The notes under the pieces are model-generated. The model was not told where the DNA came from, did no database searches, and worked only from the letters and a program-made list of their open reading frames with translations. Below, in pieces: positions 56,191 to 64,000 of a stretch of 64,000 bases of DNA. This stretch comes from Bradysia coprophila (lineage: Eukaryota > Arthropoda > Insecta > Diptera > Sciaridae), in assembly GCF_014529535.1 (NCBI RefSeq), contig NW_023503423.1, forward strand, positions 3,334,473 to 3,398,472, read 5' to 3'. Both the position numbers and the translations under genes were made by a program. Within the stretch, counting starts at the first letter, position 1; each line of letters opens with the position of its first letter.

Positions 56191-58214
56191 GGTGCGAGTT
56201 TTCCAAAAAAAAGCCGTTTCGCTCATATTGAATGTGAAAAGCGATTTTATGGTTGATTATCGTAGATGGATCGACCAATAACTCGAATCGCGATGTTGCC
56301 AAGCTGGGATCGGCCTGGTTTGGTCTAGGGAGCCGACATTGCCTAACACTTCTTTTCGCTCTATGAAATTTTGATTTTTGAAAATTTATTTAAAAATGTA
56401 AAATGAAATATGTTTGACATGGTTCCATGGGCGAAAATATTCCGAATGGTGTCTATTTTATGTTAAAAATAAAAAACATTAATTACTTTTAAAAAAATCC
56501 CAACAAAAATCTCTTCGAGAAAAGTGTGACGCAGTCTTTGAAGTACAATTTCTAAAATGAATGATATCGCTAGAGTTGACGCTTTCAGCTTCGTTACGCA
56601 AAAAATAAATTTTACACCCAATTAGTTCAAACAAGCTGGCTTAGTTTTGCTCATCATCTGCCAAATAATTTTTACCAAAAAAAATTTGACTGGAAACAAC
56701 CAAAATTTTACCAAAAAAATCTGCGTCGCATGTGGCAGATAAATTTTCTTGCTGGTCTGTTCCTGAACATTTGCCACTTTGCGACGCAGATTTTTTAGGA
56801 AATTTGGCGAAATTTGAAAATTTGACGAAATTCAAAAATTTGACGAAAATCGAAAATTTGAAGAAACTCGAAAATTTGACGAAAATTTTCAATTTGACGA
56901 AAATTGAAAATTTGACGAAAATTGAAAATTTGACGAAAATTGAAAATTTGACGAAAATTGAAAATTTGACGAAAATCGAAAATTTGACGAAGAAAGTAAT
57001 TCTCTATCTGCCACGATTCAAGAAATATCTCCAAAACCCCAATTGACCCACGGTGTGTCACCCACCCATTTCCAACTTTCGACATTTTTCAGATATGCCC
57101 CTATGTTCTACTCGTAAAACTCTGAGACTTTGCCGAAGAAAGTAACTCTCTATCTGCCACCATTCACAAAATAACTCTAAACCCTAATTGACCCACCCAT
57201 TTCAAATATTAGTCCTTTCATCCTACGCTCGAGTAGCTCAAAATTTGGTCACTCTAATCACTCTAGCTCAAACGAATCTGCCCCGATTTTTTAAATTATT
57301 TTTTTGTTCGAATCGTGTTACGAATACCTTTCATTTGATGGGTCGCACGCCTCTGTAGGTTTCAATACAGCTAAGCTACAGCCGAAAACGCGTTCCCGAC
57401 CCTCGAAAACCACACTCAGAAACCACTTCGAGGCTAATAAAACAAAATTCTGGTTTTTCCTGGGGTAATGGCGTATCACATTTTCATTTTTATGCCCACC
57501 CTGAGGTTCCTGCAAAATTTCATGGAGATTGACTGACTAGTTTCCGAGATCGACCGTCGATAGATAGACAGATAGACAGATAGAAACATACAGAGTAAGT
57601 TGAAAGATTTTGATTGTTTGGAAAACGTTAATTTGGTGCATTTTCTATCAAAATGACCAACTTCAAAACGATGTATCTCCGGCAATTTTAAAGTTACATA
57701 GTCGAGTGATAGCTCGTTTTGCTCGTATTTGAAGCGCGAATAAGATAGAATAGGATTTGTGGTGATCTAAACCAAAGGGTAGAAACTGAAATGTTCGGCT
57801 ATATATAGTTGCCGCGTCTCAAAAAAATTTCTTCGTTCTTTTTTTGGAAGTTAGACTGCGTCAAGTCCTCCGCTATCGCTCCGGACATGATCCTTTACCA
57901 GATTTGCACACTTTTTTTCGTATTGATGGGCGCCATCTTGAATTACAGCGCCACCTGCATACTTTTTCAATCACTTATATTTTTTCGTATGCAGAGAGGT
58001 TCAAGGAAGACATGATTCTTCTCCCAATCAATTCGGATCAAAATTCAATTTTATAGAGCCGAAAGAAGTTTTAGATAACGGCGGCTTCCTGTCCCAAACC
58101 AGACCGATCCCAGCTTGGCAACATTGCGTTTCGAGTTCGTGGCCGACCCACCTACAATAATCAACCATAAAATCGCTTTTCACATTCAATATGAGCGAAA
58201 GGACCACTCGCACC
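56191..58214. mobile_element. TIR element, 2.0 kb, with TIRs of about 175 bp, carrying R1 copy 2
   Basis: The left end, from GGTGCGAG (56191), is matched by the complement ending CTCGCACC (58207-58214). Shared blocks include TTTCGCTCATATTGAATGTG, AAAAGCGATTTTATGGTTGA, ATGTTGCCAAGCTGGGATCG and CTGGTTTGG. Most of the interior is R1 copy 2 (56497-57891), which may be cargo or a later insertion. No transposase is seen. A target-site duplication is not obvious. Confidence 0.8.
56497..57891 (+). mobile_element. element R1, copy 2 (1.4 kb)
   Basis: It is collinear with 41018-42811 apart from a missing right arm of the inverted repeat, a shorter TTTGACGAAA array, one copy instead of two of the CTCTGAGACTTTGCC block region (partly deleted), and a flipped loop. 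Both copies end at CGGACATGAT, after which the flanks differ. This gives the element limits. Confidence 0.8.
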
Positions 58215-58414
58215 TTACTAATACCTACATGTAGCGACGCGAAAGAGACCTCCTATTCAAATTTGCTTTTGTTCTCCTGCAAAGTTTGACCGTATAGCAA
58301 AAGAAAACTTTTTGAGTTAGGTCTCTTTCGGGTCGTTATGTCTAGTTGGAGTCAGTTGAACTCTTTCACTGAACGTTTAAAGAAAACTTCTTTGTTTATT
58401 CGATGTTTTTCGCT

Positions 58415-59975
58415 TTAATTTAATTTCAATTTTGATTCGCAACGACGCGACACATACTGCCACACTGAGTCGTAGTTGAGCAGCACAAAAACACTAAAGA
58501 GTTGAATAATAAATGAGTAGCAATAATAGATCAGCACTCCACGATTGTGTGGCATTATTGAAACAGCTGCATGATATGCAATTATTGTAATCACAGCCAG
58601 GCAAAATTTGATCAACCAATGACTAGAATTCTCAAATCTGAAAATTACATTTTCGTAAACGGATTTATTGGACGTGTAAACACAACTGTGGTGACTTTAC
58701 CGTGACTTTAACGGCGCTGACAAAATGACTCCAGCGAAAAGTCCCAAGTCTCTAACTATCGCAGAAACGGGTGTCGAGTCGGGTCTAAGAAACAGAGGGT
58801 TTTCGCATCGATTGAAGGCCTAGAATGAGAAATTTTTTAGAACCGAACCCCGTTTATTGTTCCCTCCAAATGCTCACAATTTTTATACTCCATAACGGAT
58901 CACGACCGAATAACTTCTGTCCAAAGAAGATACCGATTGCAGCGATAGCAACGATAATGCCTATCGCCAGCATTTGTGATTTACTGTAGCTGTAGACTGT
59001 ATCCATTGTAGTCGTGTTCCGAATCATATACCGTGCGATAAAGTGACCCAAAATAGCACCCAGCAAGCACTGATGAAAGAAATGGCATGCAAAGTACATT
59101 CTCGACAGTGCCACCATATTGATTAGGCATAGATAGATGATCCAACCCAAGATGTTGCTAGACTTTTTGGTCAGCATGTGTTTCTTATGTAGTTGAGTCA
59201 TTAGCTCGGTTATAACGACGTATAAAAATGCTGCTTGAAACAAAACGTGACCTGTAAATGGGGAAAGGTCTTAAGTTGCAACAACTGCTACTTTTCAACG
59301 TTTATCCTAAAGTTTTCTTTGTCATTTTTCAAAATTTTAAATTTGTCATAGTCGGTCCAATACTCAAAGGAAACGAACTGAATCGTAACACCATCACAAG
59401 GTAGTCTTCTCTTCATTTCAGGCCTCAATGAACGAACATTATATCGCTTGATTTATCCGTCTGTACGTTTGACCAGTAACTAAAAGCCAATACAACTAGC
59501 AATAAAAATGACCTGAAGGATTTCCCGGCGACGTTTCACAGGTGATGTCCGTTTGTCGAAGAACTGGTCCGTTTTGCATTGAGAACACATACCAGTATGG
59601 CCTTCCCTCAGAAAGTATCCTGTATGGATGAACGTAAAGTAACACACAAAAATTCAAGTAATTTTCCTCTGATTCATTGTCACTAACCACTTCAACAGAG
59701 TCATAAGCATATTCGAGCCTATCGACGTTAACAGTGTTCGTACGTAAAATTCCGGACTGTACAAATACAATAGTGGAAACACATGACTGTAAACAGTTGC
59801 CATGTTTGTGAACACACTGAAGAACCAGAGTATGCTTTCGAAGGGTTGTAGGCTGCAAATGAAAATATTTATTGAAATAGATGTTCCGCTCGGACAGTAA
59901 TGGGTACGCTTACACATTTTGACACCATAGTATCTGATAAGTTTCAAAATTTAACATCGACTCGTATAAAAACAT
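58415..59975 (-). CDS. G6P: glucose-6-phosphatase (six exons)
   Basis: Exons in transcription order are 59975-59914, 59852-59688, 59619-59513, 59251-58878, 58819-58701 and 58637-58415; they join in frame to 349 residues (human G6PC has 357). It is a multi-pass ER membrane enzyme that hydrolyses glucose-6-phosphate to glucose and phosphate. All three phosphatase motifs of the PAP2-like fold are present. These are KWILSEGRP (K-x6-RP), spliced across exons 2 and 3; NPS|GH, spliced across exons 3 and 4 in the context CETSPGNPSGH; and LSRMYFACHFFHQ (SR-x5-H). Hydrophobic helices fill the rest (for example LAIGIIVAIAAIGIFFG, LGLFAGVILSA and FCLAVITIIAYHAAV). Met at 59975 gives the family-typical 30 residues before the first helix, so it is preferred over the upstream in-frame Met at 60140. 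Neighbouring elements lie outside the gene. Confidence 0.92.
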
Positions 59976-60681
59976 TGCAAATTTCGGTTGAGGGATGTAG
60001 AGAATTTTGTGCCACACGATCGTCTGTGGGGTAGAAATTTGTTTGACAATTCGTTTAGTGTAGCTGCTGCGCAAGACCGAAATTTTCCTTCTGAATGGTA
60101 ATGTCCTTACTCGGGTGTATGCATTATCAAAACTATGCATTCAGCCACGAGGGGTAAGATATTAACAGGAAGAGTGTGTCAGCCATGTGAATGACTTCGG
60201 AAAAAATTTTCTGGTGGGATTCGAAAATATTTTAATTAAATTCGTAATCAATACCAATAGTAAGCCTAGAAAGATGATTAGCACTGTTCGCACTGTTAAC
60301 ACTGTCTGGAGGAAAAACTTTCGAGGAAAGGAAAAGCCAAAAAACGAAATCGACATTTAGTGATACAAACACTAAGAGCAATATACCCCTCGTCGTATGC
60401 AGATGTTATCCGAGACAAGAACGTTATGCGGCAACATACTTACCTCGCCTACCTCTGTGTGTATACCCACTAAAGCTCACAATAATTTAAAAGTTGGAGT
60501 TAGATGGCGACACATGATCCTCAGAAAGGGTTTTAGTTTATTGTGTGTAGTTTAGAGTTTGAGTGTACAGTGCGATGAGGTTTGAAGGTAATGTGAAACA
60601 TTCTATAAAAGAAAACTAAAGCCCCTTAGGCCGGAAACACACGAGCAACTTTGCGTTGCTGAGATCGACAATGCGTTTTCC
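59976..60681. other. upstream region of the glucose-6-phosphatase gene
   Basis: A minus-strand frame at 60356-60162 (64 codons) has one hydrophobic stretch (VLTVRTVLIIFLGLLLVLI). It could be a small upstream ORF, an alternative 5' exon or chance. Nothing else was recognised. Confidence 0.3.
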
Positions 60682-60694
60682 ATTGTTTTATTTA

Positions 60695-61809
60695 TTGAGA
60701 AGTGTCGTGAATACAACATCGACATAGTCTTGCTATTCATAGACTTCGAAAAAGCTTTCGATTCAGTGGAAACATGGTCGATATTGGACGCATTAGACGA
60801 ATGTATAGTAGACTCAAGGTACTCCAACACAATTCGATATGTGTACAAAAATGCTACTTCATGTATAAAACTTCATAAGAGCACGGAGAAATTCAGAATT
60901 GGCCGAGGTGTAAGGCAGGGTGACACCATTTCACCGAAATTATTCACGGCGATTCTGCAGAGTGTTTTTAGGAAGTTAAACTGGAGTAAAATTGGAATAA
61001 AGATAAATGGAGAGTACCTGAGCAATCTCCGCTTCGCTGATGACATTGTACCGATAGCAGCGAATCTAGGTCAGGCTCAGCTTATGCTACAACAGTGAAG
61101 TGAAGAGGCGAGCAAAGTTGGCCTCAAGATGAACTTATCGAAAACAAAAGTCATGACCAACATCGGGGACGATAGAGAGATCAAAATTGGTGACACTGTC
61201 ATTGAACGACAGCTATGTATATCTAGGACATAAACTGAAGTTAGGTCTGGACAACCAGACTGCAGAAATAAGACGTAGGATTGGTCTTGCATGGGCAGCG
61301 TTCGGAAAACTCAGACTAATTTTCAAAAGCAAAATGAATAATAGTCTGAAACGCAAAGTTTTCGACACTTGTGTCCTTCCAGTGCTCACTTATGGAGCGG
61401 AAACGTTAACTTTAACGAAAGCATCCGAAGATAAATTGAGAGTGACACAAAGAGCCATGGAACGGAGTATGCTTGGAATAACACTCAGAGACAGAATGAC
61501 GAATCAATGGATTCGACAACAGACCAGGGTCGTTGATGTCATGGAAAGAATAGCATCTCTGAAATGGATCTGGGCGGGACATATTGCAAGAAGGACAGAC
61601 GAACGTTGGACCAAAAAGATCATGAACTGGCGACCATATAAAAGACGAGCTATAGGTAGACCACCAGAGAGATGGACAAACGGAATTAAGAATATTGCAG
61701 GTACAAACTGGCAGCAAATGGCAATGGATCGTACAAAATGGAAAGAAGTTGGAGAGGCCTACATCCAGCAGTGGATGGAAACAGGCTGAAAAAGAAGAAG
61801 AAGAAGAAG
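60695..61809 (+). mobile_element. 5'-truncated RTE-like LINE, second copy of the 33.4 kb family, inactive
   Basis: The coding similarity begins at the insertion junction and runs through FIDFEKAFDSVE, GRGVRQGDTISPKLF and LRFADDIVP. An in-frame TGA follows at 61096-61098 (QQ* where the other copy has EEL), and a small deletion near 61206 shifts the frame, after which 61187-61789 restores the C-terminal part (WAGHIARRTDERWT, GRPPERWTNGIK). An (AAG)n tail precedes 61810. A 13-bp target-site duplication ATTGTTTTATTTA stands at 60682-60694 and 61810-61822, fixing the insertion exactly. Confidence 0.92.
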
Positions 61810-62017
61810 ATTGTTTTATTTATGCAGCAAATCGAATTACAATGAAACAGAATGTGCGAGTACTGAAATCGTTTGTCTGTTTTAGCCATTTCAAGTGAAC
61901 CAAAATCAAGTAGCTGTTGAGCCTCATTTGTTTCTCTAACGGCTAAGGTCGATCTCGAAAATATTCTTGTCTTCATCATTGAAATTGTGTCGAAGCCTAA
62001 TCTATCGCATACGAAAT

Positions 62018-62650
62018 ATGGACATTCCCGAAGCAATAGGCAAAGCAATTCGTAACACTAGAGGAGAAGCATTTTTTGCTGCAATCGAACAATATTTCAA
62101 GAGCTCGGTCCAAGTGATTCCGGACAAATTGAAAAAGATTTTAATGTTACAAGGTTTCGATAACGCCATACTGCTGAGCAAATTGAATAAAAAGACGATC
62201 GCGGATATAGAAACCTCTATGCGGACTATTAACGTACATTTCGTCTTCAAACGTCTCGCTGAAATAGAAAGCTATTATGGTGCTTTCGCGACTTGCCAAA
62301 ATGAATTTGATTTCTTAGTTGGAGAGCGAATGTTACTGAAAATTATTTATAAAATTGTTCTGGCTGCAATGCGTATGACCGATCAGTTTGGCAATATGAC
62401 TGAAAATTCTGACGAAGATGATGGGCCTGATCATGACGAATTGGTTAATAATGGTCACGGAGCAGAAAACTTCAGTCGTGATACAACTGAAAATGTCGAT
62501 GATTACGAAGGGGCTGTTATGTACGAAGAATCTGCGAGTAATGGCCACACACCAGGTGAGTTAGATGGATCTACTGAAAATGCCGATGAAGATGATTTGG
62601 TAATAATTCGTGAAGAACCAGAAGAGTTGTTTACTGAACACGAGGAATGA
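62018..62650 (+). CDS. unrecognised protein, 210 residues, helical N-terminus and acidic tail
   Basis: The start is the first ATG in frame (MDIPEAIGKAIRN), preceded by ACGAAAT. Residues 1-120 look helical and include IPDKLKKILMLQGFDNAILL then SKLNKKTIADIE, a pattern like small SAM-like helical domains found in uncharacterised insect proteins. A second hydrophobic helix has MLLKIIYKIVLAAMRM. Residues 125-210 are rich in Asp, Glu and Asn, with an irregular repeat of D/STEN-x-DEDD and SNGHTPGE/NNGHGAE elements. No catalytic motif is visible. The gene lies downstream of a LINE insertion, has no visible intron, and AATAAA lies about 95 bases after the stop. It may be a real single-exon gene or a domesticated or remnant piece of a mobile element. 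Confidence 0.6.
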   Translation: MDIPEAIGKAIRNTRGEAFFAAIEQYFKSSVQVIPDKLKKILMLQGFDNAILLSKLNKKTIADIETSMRTINVHFVFKRLAEIESYYGAFATCQNEFDFLVGERMLLKIIYKIVLAAMRMTDQFGNMTENSDEDDGPDHDELVNNGHGAENFSRDTTENVDDYEGAVMYEESASNGHTPGELDGSTENADEDDLVIIREEPEELFTEHEE

Positions 62651-62745
62651 TTGTACGTTGTACACCCGTTCAACTAAAACCCCAGAGATTACCATTTTGT
62701 TTTTGCCAACATTATGTAGTGGGCCTTTGAGAGGCCGATTCAAGG

Positions 62746-62751
62746 AATAAA
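62746..62751 (+). terminator. poly(A) signal of the gene at 62018
   Basis: AATAAA lies 95 bases after the stop codon. Confidence 0.5.
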
Positions 62752-62849
62752 AACTTAGCAGTTCAGTTTTCAGTGTTGTTGTTCGATTTCAAGCTGTCTA
62801 CAATGTTTAACTATACAGTATCGTGGCTATCATCAACGCCCTTCAAGTC

Positions 62850-62960
62850 TGAGTGGTACTCTTAATAGGGTACAGTGGCATACAACTGTAAAAAACGATT
62901 TCATACAAAATAGTACTCCATTTGGCAGCTGTTGATCACTTTTGCTTGAAATGCGTTGCT
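62850..62960 (-). repeat. short dispersed repeat, second copy of the one at 17680
   Basis: In complement it reads CATTTCAAGC, GCCAAATGGAGTACTA, GTACTATTTTGTATG and CCTATTAAGAGTAC, the same order as at 17690-17795 with scattered differences. Confidence 0.6.
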
Positions 62961-62963
62961 ATC

Positions 62964-63040
62964 ATTCACGGTAGCTCAATCGGTTAGAGCATTGTCCCGG
63001 AAAAACGAAGATTGCGGATTTGGTTCCCACCAGTGAGCTA
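62964..63040 (+). pseudogene. tRNA-like sequence (decayed tRNA or SINE head)
   Basis: GGTAGCTCAATCGGTTAGAGC is a good D-arm and A-box (written here as GGTAGCTCAATCGG and GGTTAGAGC). A weak anticodon stem TTGTC...AACGA (one mismatch) and a degraded B-box GGTTCCCACC follow. TCAC at the 5' side can pair with GTGA at the 3' side. The position before the putative anticodon is C rather than T, and the T-stem is broken, so a working tRNA is unlikely. Confidence 0.5.
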
Positions 63041-64000
63041 ATTTTTAATTTCAATTGCATCTTAAAAAATGCTAAAAAATGGGATTGACCTCTGCGTGAC
63101 ATTCCAGAAACAACGGATAAAGTGACAGTATTTCACTTTAATCAATTCACTCTTCTCTTTCATTACATTGAAGTTGACCTGTCCTGTATGTAACTGACAA
63201 AGAAACGAGTTCAAAATCTCACCTGCAGCAGGTAACTTTGACTCGAGGTAAACCACAATCGCTAGCCACAGTTGTAGCGTGTCATATAAAAAATCGATAT
63301 TTAGCAGATAATGTCATTTATTTGGAGAAATTCCCATTATTTCTTTAATTTTCCCGCATTTGCCTAAAACATTTTTTAGGGAAATGTAGGAAAATTGTCC
63401 CGGCAAACCAGGGCCTAACACTGAGCGAAATTTCCTACGTGCTATGCGTATATCATTCGTGCTCCCTGTTAAAAAGTGTGGTAAGGTAGTTACAGCGGGT
63501 TCGAATATAATACGTCCGAGACGTATTTCGCTTTGACAGAGATTTAAAAATATGAATTTTATTGAATTTACCTACGATTTACACCATATTAACCAGTTTA
63601 TAGTAGTTGATATACATTTTAGCAGTTATTGGTGACAAATACTTCAAATTAAAAACTGAATTATTTGGGAATTGAACCGGGGACCTCTGGATCATGAGCC
63701 AACCGTCTTTCTGATGTTGCAGTAGTGTTAGTTGACATTTCTTATTGTTGAAGCATACTTTGGAAGCCATAAACGTGTGTGGCGTATAAGTTACGCAGCA
63801 CACGTTATAACGTAACGCACAATGATGTGTCGTTTTTCTTAACATAATTGAATTTAAATTCATAAAGCACTAGGAATTAGCTACGACTTGACAGCAAGAG
63901 AGTTATGCACTTTAATTATCAAAATACTGATTATCAAATATAGATTCACCTAAAACAACTTTCCGATATGATTACGAAATGCAACATCTTCATACAAAAT
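63041..64000. other. intergenic stretch to the window end, no gene seen
   Basis: There are short frames only. A B-box-like GGTTCAATTCCC (minus strand, about 63665-63680) stands alone without an A-box or stem structure. AT-rich, no repeat family recognised. Confidence 0.4.

Noticed and set aside
60162-60356. 64-codon minus-strand frame with one hydrophobic stretch upstream of glucose-6-phosphatase
   Set aside because: The enzyme model is complete from 59975 with a family-typical N-terminus, so no extra exon is needed; kept only as a note on the upstream region.
63640-63725. Minus-strand tRNA-like fragment with a B-box GGTTCAATTCCC
   Set aside because: No A-box, and the anticodon and T stems do not pair properly; a lone B-box match can arise by chance.

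Overview
The window is eukaryotic nuclear DNA and almost certainly from an insect, most likely a dipteran. The genes have short introns with GT-AG borders, AATAAA signals follow several genes, and the protein families (proteasome alpha-4, cyclin B, ADAMTS, G6Pase) read like fly orthologues. The DNA between genes is AT-rich and full of transposable elements. A fungus-gnat type lower dipteran is my guess, not something the sequence proves. All multi-exon models below were built by hand from splice borders and reading-frame continuity. Each CDS entry gives the outer limits, with exon coordinates in the evidence.

Layout. 1-3.2 kb: a possible coding exon fragment at the left edge (- strand), then a replication-independent histone H3.3 gene (+). 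3.2-5.6 kb: a decayed LINE with a C-terminal endonuclease-like domain (-). 5.6-9.3 kb: no gene seen. 9.3-10.5 kb: 20S proteasome subunit alpha-4, five exons (+). 10.7-16.8 kb: a block of related non-coding repeats, including a 1.46 kb fold-back and two elements in opposite orientation. 17.3 kb: a small secreted peptide gene (+). 17.9-19.5 kb: a LINE inserted into an older LINE. 19.8-21.8 kb: cyclin B, five exons (-). 21.8-25.4 kb: non-coding DNA with two fold-back elements. 25.5-32.1 kb: a C2H2 zinc-finger gene, seven exons (+), whose third intron is almost wholly a 2.95 kb transposon. 32.3 kb: a 17-bp minisatellite. 33.4-35.0 kb: a 5'-truncated LINE with a target-site duplication. 39.0-51.8 kb: an ADAMTS metalloprotease gene, 19 exons (+). 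One of its introns holds a complete F-box gene plus a repeat element; another holds a 2.3 kb tandem-repeat element. 52.0-53.1 kb: another LINE fragment. 53.4-58.2 kb: a tandem-repeat element followed by a TIR element. 58.4-60.0 kb: glucose-6-phosphatase, six exons (-). 60.7-61.8 kb: a second copy of the LINE seen at 33.4 kb. 62.0-62.7 kb: an unrecognised gene for an acidic protein (+).

The host genes are unrelated housekeeping or developmental genes with no operon-like logic. The feature tying the window together is one family of non-coding elements, found at about 10.7, 11.2-12.7, 13.7, 16.0, 27.6, 28.8, 47.0 and 53.4 kb. They share a TTTTTAGCCCCGTAC-type 5' end, an inverted GTACGGGGCT near the 3' end, a GTCY-type microsatellite, often an array of about 145-bp tandem units, and a 22-nt hairpin just before the 3' terminus. 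This layout matches Helentron-associated non-autonomous elements (DINE-1/HINE/mini-me type). It is the best candidate here for something not yet described in this lineage.
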